From Candidatus Gerdarchaeota archaeon (GTDB lineage Archaea > Asgardarchaeota > Heimdallarchaeia > JABLTI01), in the NCBI GenBank assembly GCA_016840945.1, contig JAEORJ010000339.1, positions 18,149 through 82,148 of the forward strand: a stretch of DNA of 64,000 nt, written 5' to 3'. The translations under genes and the position numbers were made by a program. The notes beneath the pieces were generated by a model. The model ran no database searches and was not told the origin of the DNA. It saw only the letters and a list, made by a program, of their open reading frames with translations. Shown piece by piece: positions 54,201 to 62,798 of the stretch (positions are counted from its first letter, which is position 1; each line of letters starts with the position of its first letter).

Positions 54201-56112
54201 TCATCCTGAAAAACCCATTTGTAAAGGAGCAATGTTTTCACCAGGATTCTTTCCTTTTGGTTATATTTGTAAAGAATTTAATGGTGGCTATTATATCATT
54301 CAAGCATTAGCTGAAAGATATAATTTTGATCCCGTAACAACGCCTTGGAATCAAATGACAAAGGAAGCACAACATGCTTTCCTTTTTGGTGATTCTGTTC
54401 CACTTGAAGGTGTTTCAATAGGTCGAAAAGGACACAGAGTCCCTTTTAAACAGAAATTCAATGGGTTCTATGGTTGGATTCGAGATTGGGATGTAGGTGG
54501 GACATATACTGAGACTCAAATATGTCCAAGCTGTAATGGGGGGCGGTTAAAACCTGAATATCTGAGTGTTAAGATTAATGGTTATAATATACATGAATTA
54601 AAAGAGCTAGCATTAGAAGATGTTGAAAAAACACTAAGAGCAATTGACCTTCCATCATCTATTTCTAAAAACATTAGAGCTAGCTTATCAACATCAATTA
54701 AAAGATTGGAATTTCTAAGAAAAGTAGGTTTGGGTTATATTAATCTCAATAGAGTTTTTGCTACACTATCTGCTGGAGAAGCTCAAAGAGTTAAATTAGC
54801 AAGTTTATTGGGTAGTGGTTTAACATCTCTAACAATTTTATTAGATGAACCTACACGAGGTATGCATCCATCAGAAGTGAGGAGTTTAATTGAATCATTA
54901 AAGGAGTTAAGAACAGAAGGTAATAATGTTATAATTGTTGAACATGATCCAGTAGTTATACAAGCAGCTGATTATATTGTTGATATTGGCCCTAGACCAG
55001 GAATTGCTGGTGGTGAAGTTGTAGCAAAAGGAACTATTTCTGAGATAAAACAATCAAAATCCATAACAGCTGAATGGTTGAACACTAAACGCACATTCAA
55101 TCGAGTGAATGCTAATAGAAAACCTCGTGGTTGGTTAGAAATTCATGGAGCTTCAGCTTATAATCTCAAAGAAAAATTAGTGAAAATACCCTTGGGTTTA
55201 TTGGTAGGTTTTTGTGGTGTTTCTGGGTCTGGGAAAAGCACTTTATTGATAGATACTTTAGGGAGAGCATTGGTTCCCAAAAAACATACCACTTCAGTTG
55301 CTTATGAACCAATTGATCCATGCGAACACGGTGCAATTATAGGTGCTCCAGAAGAGACAATCGTTATTGATCAAACAAAACGTGGAATACGAAGTCCGTT
55401 ATCATTTTTAGGACTATCACAGGCTCTCATCAATGTTTTCGTTGAAACTGAAGATGCTCAAAGATTGGATTTAGATAAAAAACAGCTCACAAAAGCTTGC
55501 TCTAGTTGTAAAGGACGTGGATATATTTTCAACGATATGGAATTTCTACCTTCAATAAGAACAATTTGCGATACATGCAGAGGATCTGGTCATATTGCTG
55601 AGGTTTGGGATATAAAATACAAAGGTTATTCCTTACCAGATGTTTATAATTTGACAATTGATGAAGCATACAATTTATTCGAAGGTAAACTAAATATTAC
55701 TTTAAAATTAAAGCTAGCTATTGATGTAGGATTAGGTTACTTAGTGCTCCGACAACCTAGTTACTCTCTTTCTGGTGGGGAAGCTCAAAGATTAAAAATT
55801 GCATTAGAATTAAGTAAAAAAGCTCAACAACATACACTCTATATTTTAGATGAACCTACATTAGGTCAGCATCTTGATGATATTAAACGCTTAATCTCAA
55901 TTTTACATAAATTAGTCTCTAAAGGACATAGCGTAATTGTTATTGAACATAACCCAGATTTGTTGGCAGCTTGTGATTATATTATTGAATTAGGTCCTGG
56001 TGGTGGGCCTGAAGGTGGTAAAGTAATTGCGTCTGGTACGCCAGATGAGATTGCTCATATGACAACTCCGTCTGCGCCTTATATCAGAAATTCATTGGAG
56101 GTTCAAAAATGA
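51250..56112 (+). CDS. Tandem UvrA-like protein with four ABC ATPase domains
   Basis: A 1620-residue fusion of two UvrA-like units. Each unit has two UvrA-type nucleotide-binding domains. Walker A motifs (GxSGSGK) begin at Gly29, Gly493, Gly837 and Gly1323; signatures are LSRGESQ (346-352), LSGGEAQ, LSAGEAQ and LSGGEAQ, each followed by an LDEPT Walker B. UvrA-type zinc-finger cysteines occur in each quarter (for example CSNCNG/CSTCDG and CSSCKG/CDTCRG). Each unit is about 800 residues, shorter than the 940 of UvrA, so the UvrB-binding and/or insertion domains are probably lost, as in UvrA2/DrrC-like drug-resistance proteins. uvrB and uvrC are absent nearby. It may act as a DNA-lesion or drug-bound-DNA ATPase. 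The next gene overlaps by ATGA. Confidence 0.85.
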   Translation: MKIQIQGAKEHNLKDVNIDIDDGITVVTGISGSGKTSLVFDTLYNEARRRFLDIYSITTSNLRLSPANVENITGLGPTIAVGQNLLNRNPLSTLATASGLHPFLRLLYANFGERLCSQCNSKLIIKNEDEIVEKITLLKRNNDLLIIAPIVINSQGSHKTLLNLLSNSIGAENIIVDSEVLPNIPLDPIVKHTIEIRMPKITKVTTIKEIRTIVQDVFALGSLNIKIKYDKYDISFSKTNVCAYCGNHLGEIKPLHFHTSCPFCKGKGCENCKNSGLHPITMTVYWNNMTFSELLSCSISKVKVLFNEPDLPKECKRLVYEIRKRLDSLYKVGLGYLSLNRPSPTLSRGESQRVRLAVAISSRLEDMLYVLDEPTIGQHMADVQNFLPIFKDLKGSVIFVEHDKTAAAIADKVIDIGPKAGLEGGEIVYFGTTEGLWESNTITGRYFSSREKLALPDEKEVPSEYITLKNTTFRNLKGIDVSIPINRLTMITGVSGSGKSTLIEEVLVPSLKKNKPIGCEEVFGRDLKPVIVDQNPIGRNPRSNPTTYTKLSDIIRDIYASETDLSASHFSFNRPEGACSNCNGIGALEVKMRYLPSTWIKCSTCDGERFSDEVLARKVQFNSKKLSIADFYKLNVSQALQLIKDEKRLSIKNRNDAIRILQAMTDVGLDYLPLGQPSTTLSGGEAQRVKLAKFLGQSSLADRLIILDEPTTGLHTYDIRGLLKVLTRLINSGATIVVVEHNLDIIRAADWIIDLGPGAGDLGGQIIFAGKPKDIHGEKTSLTGQALKDDMKSHPRFSSHSTEKTKINKISIKGARINNLKNIDVEFPKNKLSVVTGVSGSGKSSLISNTLELEARRRYLEMLSLYERQGLKEGPEAPVDSITGLGVTIAVGSDGRRYNIRQTVGLETELSFHLAVLFANIGEKYCLNCQTKMIRADTWICPNCKATEPIAKVRRFSPNNYAAACKTCNGVGNLRKPVPEKLIIHPEKPICKGAMFSPGFFPFGYICKEFNGGYYIIQALAERYNFDPVTTPWNQMTKEAQHAFLFGDSVPLEGVSIGRKGHRVPFKQKFNGFYGWIRDWDVGGTYTETQICPSCNGGRLKPEYLSVKINGYNIHELKELALEDVEKTLRAIDLPSSISKNIRASLSTSIKRLEFLRKVGLGYINLNRVFATLSAGEAQRVKLASLLGSGLTSLTILLDEPTRGMHPSEVRSLIESLKELRTEGNNVIIVEHDPVVIQAADYIVDIGPRPGIAGGEVVAKGTISEIKQSKSITAEWLNTKRTFNRVNANRKPRGWLEIHGASAYNLKEKLVKIPLGLLVGFCGVSGSGKSTLLIDTLGRALVPKKHTTSVAYEPIDPCEHGAIIGAPEETIVIDQTKRGIRSPLSFLGLSQALINVFVETEDAQRLDLDKKQLTKACSSCKGRGYIFNDMEFLPSIRTICDTCRGSGHIAEVWDIKYKGYSLPDVYNLTIDEAYNLFEGKLNITLKLKLAIDVGLGYLVLRQPSYSLSGGEAQRLKIALELSKKAQQHTLYILDEPTLGQHLDDIKRLISILHKLVSKGHSVIVIEHNPDLLAACDYIIELGPGGGPEGGKVIASGTPDEIAHMTTPSAPYIRNSLEVQK

Positions 56113-57143
56113 CTTGGATTCCTTTACTCTTAGCTGATCAATCACCAAATTTGCGATATTTGGTTTTAACTGAACTGCTCAAAACAGATGAAAGCGATGC
56201 TGAAATTAAAGAATTATTGATTTTGCGTGAAAAAGATCGGTTAGTATCAGATTTAATAAAATTACAATCAACAAAAGGTTTTTGGGAGCAAGGTGATTTT
56301 GTTGGTGGGGCACATAGAACTCAAATATCAGCAACTGCACAAGCTCTCTATCGGTTAGGTTATTTAGGTTTTGATAAAAACTATCCTCCCATAGTTAAAG
56401 GTGCTAATTACTTGTTTTCAGTTCAAAGAAAGGATGGTTCTTGGTCCTTACCTCCTCAACGTGAAAAAAGGTTGATACAAGATGGCTACGAAATTATGAG
56501 TTTGCAAACTTCCATTCCTCTTAGAGCTTTAGCAATGTGCGGTTATAGTACTGATGAACGATGTGAATTGGCTTATGATTGGTTAATTGAAAATAAAATG
56601 GATGATGGTGCATGGCCAACAGGAATTGTTAGAGGGAATTTTGGATATGTTGCAGGTTATAGGAAGATTGTTAATTCTAGATGGGGTTGTCGTTCAAACA
56701 CTACCGGAGCTTTAAGTTGCTTTTCCTTGCATCCTAAAAGGAAGTCTAGCTCTGTAGCAAAAAAAGCATTAGATTTGTTACTTGGTAGAGATACAAAAGA
56801 ACAATATACCTTTGGTTTTGAGGTAGCTCGAACAATAGGATTTGAACAAGCAACTGGATTCATTACTTATTTTGCCCGTTTTGACTTATCATATATGTTA
56901 GATCTATGTTGGCGAGTAGGAGGTAGTTTAAATGATTCAAGAATTACTGAGATGGTTAATTATGCTAAAAACATTCAAGGAAAATATGGGTTATGGGAAT
57001 ATTTGAATAAACCTCAAGCAAGTCGTTGGGTAAGTTTTGATCTATTACGATCACTTACTAATTTAGATAATCAAGGAGATTGGATTAATTTGGAACCTAA
57101 AATTCCATTTCAAGCATATCCCAAATCAGAACAAAGATTTTAG
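56109..57143 (+). CDS. Terpenoid-cyclase/prenyltransferase-fold protein coupled to the UvrA-like gene
   Basis: A 344-residue soluble protein with alpha/alpha-toroid repeats of the squalene cyclase/prenyltransferase class: KLQSTKGFWEQGDF, VQRKDGSWSLPP, ENKMDDGAWPTGI and NIQGKYGLWEYLN have the Q-x-x-DG-x-W pattern. Terpene-cyclase catalytic DxDD is not visible, so it is probably a binding or modifying protein. It is translationally coupled to the UvrA-like gene through ATGA (56109-56112), which suggests a joint role. Its stop codon overlaps the stop of the convergent MFS gene by four bases (TTAG). Confidence 0.65.
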   Translation: MTWIPLLLADQSPNLRYLVLTELLKTDESDAEIKELLILREKDRLVSDLIKLQSTKGFWEQGDFVGGAHRTQISATAQALYRLGYLGFDKNYPPIVKGANYLFSVQRKDGSWSLPPQREKRLIQDGYEIMSLQTSIPLRALAMCGYSTDERCELAYDWLIENKMDDGAWPTGIVRGNFGYVAGYRKIVNSRWGCRSNTTGALSCFSLHPKRKSSSVAKKALDLLLGRDTKEQYTFGFEVARTIGFEQATGFITYFARFDLSYMLDLCWRVGGSLNDSRITEMVNYAKNIQGKYGLWEYLNKPQASRWVSFDLLRSLTNLDNQGDWINLEPKIPFQAYPKSEQRF

Positions 57144-58405
57144 CTCTGAATTGGTTCTTTTAGAAAAAGAAATGTAACAGAGCTAATAATTCTAATTACA
57201 GCAACAATCATTAATAAAACAAAAAGTGTGAACCATTCATTATTTACGATCAATATATAGTCAGCAATAATTCCCATAATTAATGAACCGATAAATGTAA
57301 CAATTCCAATAAAGAGATTATGGATGCCTGTATAAGTTCCTTTTTCAGCTTCAGGAGCGCAATCTAAAATATAACTACTTTGTCCTACAAAATAGAAAGC
57401 ATTACAAAATCCGCTAATAGCACTTGAAATTGCCATGTGCCACCATGTTTGTGCCCAGAAGATAGTTATTGCCATATTTATTGGAACGTAAAATAATCCT
57501 ACTCTACCTATAAACAATAACCATTTTCTTTTTATTCTATTTATTAGTGGTTTTGTAGCAAAAAGAGCAATAATCTGAAATATACAAAAAACTGCCCACA
57601 TCCAAGTGTTTTCTAAATTAGTGGCAAAATATTTTCTAACAATAGGAAAAAGTGGCCAACCTAAAGACATTGAAAAACTCATTATACTATTTAGAATAAC
57701 AAATCTACGGAAAGTTAAATTTTCCTTTAATGGTTTTAAGGTAAAATAGGTTTTCTTTTCTAGTTTTTTAGTTGGTGGATTTGTAAAGAAAAGGCTTATA
57801 GCTGCTGTAATTATGAATATCCCAGCAGTTATTTCTAAGATTATTAGATATTCTATTTTCTCATTTCCACCAGTATCACCAAGAAAACCTACAATTATTA
57901 AACCAATTAGAGATGCAAATCCTCCAAAGATATTAATTAAACTAATTAGACCAGCTCTATTCTCCCTACTAGTTATATCGCCTTGTAAAGCTGTAAAAGC
58001 TGGGGTATAGGTAGCAAAACCAATAGAGTAAACAATCACACCAACAACAAGAACCCATTGATTTTCTATTATTGGAAATAAAGCTAATGAAATACCTGAA
58101 ACAAGTAATCCTATAAACATCAGGAGCTTTCTACCAAAACGATCTGATAACCTACCTAATGTTAACTGAACAGCTTGCTGTATTAGATTTCTTGAAGCAG
58201 TAATTATTGATAGTGCTGTTGTAGATGAATTAATGAAAACAGCATATAAATCAATAAATGTTCTAGCGATAAAAGTTGCTGAAGTTGAAAATGCTGATAT
58301 GATGTATATTTTTAATTTAGTTTTAAATGGGATATTTTTCTCATTATCATCTGATAATGTTCTATCCTCACTAATAATTGGTTTAATTTCAACTTCTTCA
58401 TGCAT
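57140..58405 (-). CDS. MFS transporter
   Basis: A 421-residue major facilitator with about twelve helices. MFS motif A between helices 2 and 3 reads LGRLSDRFGRK near 87-97. A PAFTALQGDI segment near 145 is like other antiporters. The substrate is unknown. I use ATG 58405 because GTGA stands 6 bases upstream; the GTG at 58414 in frame is an alternative. The gene ends by overlapping the toroid gene's stop. It is downstream (minus strand) of the winged-helix/membrane pair at 58488-59536, with a 74-base gap, and might be their target. Confidence 0.75.
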   Translation of the reverse strand: MHEEVEIKPIISEDRTLSDDNEKNIPFKTKLKIYIISAFSTSATFIARTFIDLYAVFINSSTTALSIITASRNLIQQAVQLTLGRLSDRFGRKLLMFIGLLVSGISLALFPIIENQWVLVVGVIVYSIGFATYTPAFTALQGDITSRENRAGLISLINIFGGFASLIGLIIVGFLGDTGGNEKIEYLIILEITAGIFIITAAISLFFTNPPTKKLEKKTYFTLKPLKENLTFRRFVILNSIMSFSMSLGWPLFPIVRKYFATNLENTWMWAVFCIFQIIALFATKPLINRIKRKWLLFIGRVGLFYVPINMAITIFWAQTWWHMAISSAISGFCNAFYFVGQSSYILDCAPEAEKGTYTGIHNLFIGIVTFIGSLIMGIIADYILIVNNEWFTLFVLLMIVAVIRIISSVTFLFLKEPIQS

Positions 58406-58487
58406 AATTTTCACGAAATAATTTTAACAGCATTCTTTAGAATTGGTGCTTTAAAAATAATATTTTAACAGCTAAATTTAGGATCGT

Positions 58488-58814
58488 CTAGAATTCTAAA
58501 CCACGCAAAGCATCTCGAGCAGGTATTAAAATCTCAAATAATGTTCTCATCCCTTTAAGGGTAATTCTATATCTTTTTGCATTTACTTCTCCTTCCAGAG
58601 AAGTTTTGGATTCTTCTTGAACAGTTATGAACCCTTTACGTTCCATTTCCTCTAAAATTTCACTCAATTTATGATAGTCACTTACAGCAGAGCTACGAAT
58701 GGCATAAAATGAGAGACCTAAATCCTCATCATTAGATGAACCATCTTCCATTTGAGCTAATTTTGAAAGTATGGCTATCCATTTATCTAAATCGTCGCTT
58801 CTGCGCTTCATCAT
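58488..58814 (-). CDS. Small winged-helix transcription regulator
   Basis: A 108-residue protein with a probable winged-helix DNA-binding domain: LSEILEEMERKGFITVQEE near 46-64 looks like a recognition-helix/wing region, and the wing is NAKRYRITLKGMRTLFEI near 76-93, as in PadR/MarR-type small regulators. It is preceded by the membrane protein at 58853 (38 bases upstream, same strand) and followed by the MFS gene; it may control either. The effector is unknown. Confidence 0.55.
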   Translation of the reverse strand: MMKRRSDDLDKWIAILSKLAQMEDGSSNDEDLGLSFYAIRSSAVSDYHKLSEILEEMERKGFITVQEESKTSLEGEVNAKRYRITLKGMRTLFEILIPARDALRGLEF

Positions 58815-58852
58815 TAAACAATCCTAAATTTCGGTAATTTTCAATTGAAAAT

Positions 58853-59536
58853 CTAATTTCCCTTTTCGGTCTCTTTTTGCTGTTCTTCTTGCATTAAAAC
58901 ATCAAGATTGTCCAACATTTGCTCCATAGCTTTTTCATAATTCGTGGAGATTATCTGTAATCGTACATATTTTTGTATTGAAACTAATACGAGATAAGTA
59001 ATCATAAATCCTAAAGCTAGGTATAATGTCCAACTAACCATTATTGTTGAGATATTTCCTAAGAAATTCTCAATGAATACCCCTTCTGTGGTTTGAAATT
59101 TTAACCAGATCCAGATAAATCGTAAAAAGCTAAACAAAGCAGCAATTATAACTATCGTGATTAGATACCCATATAAATCTCTGAGAACTCTAATAGATCT
59201 CGAAATTTCATATTGAAAAGCTCTGAAATTGATGCTTCCAGCTTTATCAACGATTTTTTCCTCTATTAATTGATTAGCTAGTCTTTCTTTACGAGAAATA
59301 AACCAAACAACAAGACCATACAAAGCTAATCCTAGAAGAATAGATAACGAGCTAGCTATTATTACTCTATTAGCCAGTTCAATATTCGGCACATAACCTG
59401 GACTTACAGACGAGAAGTATCTTTCTTGTATACCAGCATAAAGAAAATCTACAGATAATAAAATTCCCGTTAACAGGATTGTTCCCATTACAATAGCAAT
59501 GATAAACAATATCTGATCATTTTTTTGAGATTTCAT
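58853..59536 (-). CDS. Four-helix membrane protein of unknown function
   Basis: A 227-residue protein with four hydrophobic helices (near 7-29, 52-74, 118-142 and 165-188) and a charged C-terminal tail of about 40 residues with Glu/Gln clusters that could be a short coiled coil. I recognise no family. It is the first gene of a minus-strand run with the winged-helix regulator 38 bases downstream, a layout seen in membrane-sensor/regulator pairs. Confidence 0.5.
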   Translation of the reverse strand: MKSQKNDQILFIIAIVMGTILLTGILLSVDFLYAGIQERYFSSVSPGYVPNIELANRVIIASSLSILLGLALYGLVVWFISRKERLANQLIEEKIVDKAGSINFRAFQYEISRSIRVLRDLYGYLITIVIIAALFSFLRFIWIWLKFQTTEGVFIENFLGNISTIMVSWTLYLALGFMITYLVLVSIQKYVRLQIISTNYEKAMEQMLDNLDVLMQEEQQKETEKGN

Positions 59537-59589
59537 AAATTAAGCTATACAAGTGTTATATATAAAAAATTGGAAACATTCGCTCCTTT

Positions 59590-60720
59590 CTAATCTTCTT
59601 CATTAGATTCTTCAAGTTCTTCTAGTAGTTCTAACTCACGTAACGACGTTTTTGCTATAGTGATTTGACCAAACGTAGGATATTGGTACAGTATGGAAAC
59701 ATCTTCAATATCAAATCGCTCAAATAATACATCTTTTAAAACATCAGCTATAAACCAGCTTGTTTCTATTTGCTTTCTATCTTCTGTTAAATGAATTAAT
59801 TCCAAATCAACTTCATACTCTTCAATTAACACATCAATAATCTCTTCAGGTATGAAGTGTTTCGGTACATTAAAAACAGCTTTAACTAACATACCATCTT
59901 GTATTTCCTCATAAGGTTTCTTAACAATTTCAGCAGTACGTTTTAGTCTATTCCTAAATTGTACAGCATCTTTAGTTAGAGAGCTACAATAATGTAAATT
60001 GAATTTGTAATCTATTTCTTTTAAAATCTCCAAAGCTAACTCTTCACTTCCTTGAATTGCAGCTGAATTTTCGTTTTTGATTTCAAAATTACGGCTTTTA
60101 AGATTCTCAATATTTGAATCAGTTGCTTCTAATTCATTAAGGTTACAAAACTTCACTTTTCCTAAGCTGTCTAGGTAATTTAAGAATCTAATAATTTCTT
60201 CTTTTTGTCCAGGTATAACGGGAATTTCAGCTCCAACATCCCAAGAGAATTTTAATGCCCTCTCAATTGCTTTTTCTTGTTCTTCATTTTGAGGATGGAA
60301 CCTTATTTCATCCAATCCAGCATCAAATAATCTCTTTAAATTTTCATCGGTTGCATAACGACCAGAAGTATATAGATGGACGTGGAATTTTTTCCCATAT
60401 TCTTGTTTCATTCTAGTGATATAATCAATAGTATTATCAATACAAATAAGTGGATCTCCACCGGTTATAGCTGCTCCCAAGGCATTCATATTAGCTATCT
60501 CTAACATAACTCCAGCAAAATTATTTATTGGTCGTTCATTTGCTAAAATTAATTTGCTTCCTCTCTTATTTTGTGATAATGAACAATAAAAGCACTTTTC
60601 TGAGCATTTGCCAGTAATTAAAAAGAATAATTCAGCTCCCTTTCGGCAAATTTGGCACCCCTCAGGAAGATTGCCTTTAATATATGATCCTCCTTCTAAT
60701 GCTCTGATTTTTTTCTTCAT
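59590..60720 (-). CDS. Radical SAM protein of the archaeal COG2108 type
   Basis: A 376-residue radical SAM protein related to pyruvate-formate-lyase activases. The cluster motif is Cys39-x3-Cys43-x2-Cys46 (GKCSEKCFYC), preceded by Cys22 and Cys25 (CQIC), which may bind a second metal. It continues with AAITGGDPL (SAM-binding GGE-like motif), LYTSGRYATDENLKRL and EIRFHP. The target is unknown. I prefer ATG 60720 with GTGGA upstream; TTG 60735 would add five residues. The stop of the nucleotidyltransferase gene is 18 bases upstream (3 bases if the TTG is used), so they form a pair. Confidence 0.75.
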   Translation of the reverse strand: MKKKIRALEGGSYIKGNLPEGCQICRKGAELFFLITGKCSEKCFYCSLSQNKRGSKLILANERPINNFAGVMLEIANMNALGAAITGGDPLICIDNTIDYITRMKQEYGKKFHVHLYTSGRYATDENLKRLFDAGLDEIRFHPQNEEQEKAIERALKFSWDVGAEIPVIPGQKEEIIRFLNYLDSLGKVKFCNLNELEATDSNIENLKSRNFEIKNENSAAIQGSEELALEILKEIDYKFNLHYCSSLTKDAVQFRNRLKRTAEIVKKPYEEIQDGMLVKAVFNVPKHFIPEEIIDVLIEEYEVDLELIHLTEDRKQIETSWFIADVLKDVLFERFDIEDVSILYQYPTFGQITIAKTSLRELELLEELEESNEED

Positions 60721-60738
60721 TTTATTTCCACTCAAGTA

Positions 60739-61458
60739 TCATTTTTTTGATCTTCGTCTTATAATTGGATCATTATCAATTAATTGTTTAAAGACCTCAT
60801 CTATATTTTCTTCTGTTGATAATTCTCTATTTAGATAAACACCTGTTCTTCCGACTTTGTCTCGAGTTGTTAATATCCTTACTCTTTCTTTTACTAATTC
60901 AACATTCACACCAACTTTCTTAGCTACTATGGATTCATAACCTATTACTGGTGATTCAATATGCCCTTCAGTAGTTGGTTCAATTAGTATTAATCTCTTA
61001 TCCACTCCTGGAACTCTTTTATCTTCTAGTATTTCATCATACGTTAGACTCCCTCCAAAATTAATGAAATCATATTCCCGTTCTCTCATTGAAGTTAGTG
61101 GAAAAGTAATTGTTGTTTTTTCATCCAATTCAATATGTGCTTTTACTAGATGTTTTGGTGTTGCTTGAACAATCCTTCGGCCAAAAACATTGATGTTTTC
61201 TTGCATTAATAGCGATTCTACTTTAAATGATGATATTTGATAGGGGATGTAGATATCAATGTCACTTGTTACTGACACATCACCTCGAGTCAATGAACCA
61301 TAAATGAGAGTCTTAATATTGTTCTCAGCAAGAATCTTCATTAATGCTTTAGCTTCAGTTCTTAATTTTGTTAATAATTGCCAATGTTCATCATCGTAGG
61401 TAACAGCAACCCTATCAGCAATTTCTTTTGTTTTTGTTCCTGAAGCTTTACGTTTCAT
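60739..61458 (-). CDS. Predicted archaeal nucleotidyltransferase (COG1665-like)
   Basis: A 239-residue protein with a minimal nucleotidyltransferase motif: IYGSLTRGDV (Gly54-Ser55) and SDIDIYI (Asp66, Asp68), i.e. GS-x10-DxD for metal and nucleotide binding. The rest is a mixed fold without tRNA-recognition features known to me. It matches the group of archaeal predicted nucleotidyltransferases (COG1665). It sits directly upstream of the COG2108-like radical SAM gene with 18 bases or less between them, which suggests a joint pathway. Substrate unknown. Confidence 0.7.
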   Translation of the reverse strand: MKRKASGTKTKEIADRVAVTYDDEHWQLLTKLRTEAKALMKILAENNIKTLIYGSLTRGDVSVTSDIDIYIPYQISSFKVESLLMQENINVFGRRIVQATPKHLVKAHIELDEKTTITFPLTSMREREYDFINFGGSLTYDEILEDKRVPGVDKRLILIEPTTEGHIESPVIGYESIVAKKVGVNVELVKERVRILTTRDKVGRTGVYLNRELSTEENIDEVFKQLIDNDPIIRRRSKK

Positions 61459-61604
61459 TTACTCATCATTTGATAATGCTCTACTAATTATTTAATATCT
61501 ATTGGTAATATTTACTTCTAGAAGAAACTAAACATAGGTTTTTTAAAACCAGATATAGAACAAATGTATGTCTAGCATAAAAGACCTACTTGAGGAATAG
61601 AACC

Positions 61605-62777
61605 ATGAATGTGATTTATGTCCTACTAATACTAGTTTCAATTTGGTTTATCCTATATTTAGTTGGTCGTTTGCTTAATGTTGAAGAGAGATTTGGTTGG
61701 AGTTTTGGTCCACTATTCTTGTTAATGCGAACAAAACGCTTCAATAATATTATTAAAAAATGGGCTAAAAAACGAGCTCGATTTTGGCGATTATTTGGCA
61801 ATGTTTCAATTGTTGTTGGTCTCATTATGATGTTTGCATCAATTGGACTATTACTCTTTTCCCTCATTAATATCTTCAAACCGGTGTTGCCTGTAGAAGG
61901 ACCAACAGTTGGCTTAATTATTCCAGGTGTGACTATCTCTTTCAAAACAGCACTTTACCTTATTATACCAATAATTCTTACCATGATACCTCATGAATTA
62001 GCTCATGGCGTTGTAAGTCATGCTGATGGTGTGGAATTAAATTCTACTGGTTTGGCTTTCTTTGCAATATTTTTTGGTGCTTTTGTAGAACCAGATGAAG
62101 AAAGTATGAAGCAATCATCACTAAAAACCAGAATGCGAACTTATGCAGCAGGTATGTTTCCAAATCTTATCCTTGGATTAATCACTATACCTTTGATCAT
62201 TTATTCCAGTAATATTATTGCCCCATTTTATTATCCCCCTGATGGAATTTTAATTACTGAAGTTGTAAAAGATTCCCCAGCAGACTTAGGTGGATTAAAA
62301 AGAGGAGTGGCAATCTTTGATGTTAATAATACTCATTTAGCTACTTTAGAATCATTCCATATTTTTATGAATTACACTGAACCAAACCAACTGCTGGTAC
62401 TGAATACCTCAATAGGAATCATTAATGTGCGATTAATTGCTCATCCTGAAAATGATTTTCTGGGTTATTTAGGAGTATACACTATACCTTATCAAGAACC
62501 AAAAACGGTTATAGCTTGGAAATTCTTTCCGTTTTTCTTCGATCAACAATTAATGTGGACATTGGTTGTTACATTAGGTTCGGTTCTATTTAATGCTTTA
62601 CCGATACCATATTTATTAGATGGTGATAAATTACTCTCTTCATTTCTCTACAATTATATTAAAAATAAAAAAACTTGCAATATTATTCTAAGTGTATTTA
62701 GATTCTTGGCATTAATATTATTCCTATCAGCACTGATAATTCCAATAATTAAATATGGTTTTGTACCTATTGCCTAA
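61605..62777 (+). CDS. M50-family intramembrane metalloprotease (site-2 protease) with PDZ domain
   Basis: A 390-residue membrane protease that would cut substrates within or near the membrane. Zinc motif HELAH at 130-134 (His130, Glu131, His134), PDZ-like domain near 220-300 (ITEVVKDSPADLGGLKRG), and the third-ligand motif NALPIPYLLDGDKLL near 335 with Asp. Six or so helices surround them. Length is typical for archaeal S2P with one PDZ. ATG 61605 is chosen because GAGG lies 9 bases before it; TTG 61590 is the in-frame alternative. The tRNA thiolase gene follows after 21 bases, so both are likely co-transcribed. Confidence 0.9.
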   Translation: MNVIYVLLILVSIWFILYLVGRLLNVEERFGWSFGPLFLLMRTKRFNNIIKKWAKKRARFWRLFGNVSIVVGLIMMFASIGLLLFSLINIFKPVLPVEGPTVGLIIPGVTISFKTALYLIIPIILTMIPHELAHGVVSHADGVELNSTGLAFFAIFFGAFVEPDEESMKQSSLKTRMRTYAAGMFPNLILGLITIPLIIYSSNIIAPFYYPPDGILITEVVKDSPADLGGLKRGVAIFDVNNTHLATLESFHIFMNYTEPNQLLVLNTSIGIINVRLIAHPENDFLGYLGVYTIPYQEPKTVIAWKFFPFFFDQQLMWTLVVTLGSVLFNALPIPYLLDGDKLLSSFLYNYIKNKKTCNIILSVFRFLALILFLSALIIPIIKYGFVPIA

Positions 62778-62798
62778 TATAAGAAAGGTGTTCCAGAA

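Noticed and set aside
51250..56112. Assignment as the excision-repair UvrA itself
   Set aside because: Four ABC domains in tandem, each unit shorter than UvrA, and no uvrB or uvrC nearby; called UvrA-like instead.
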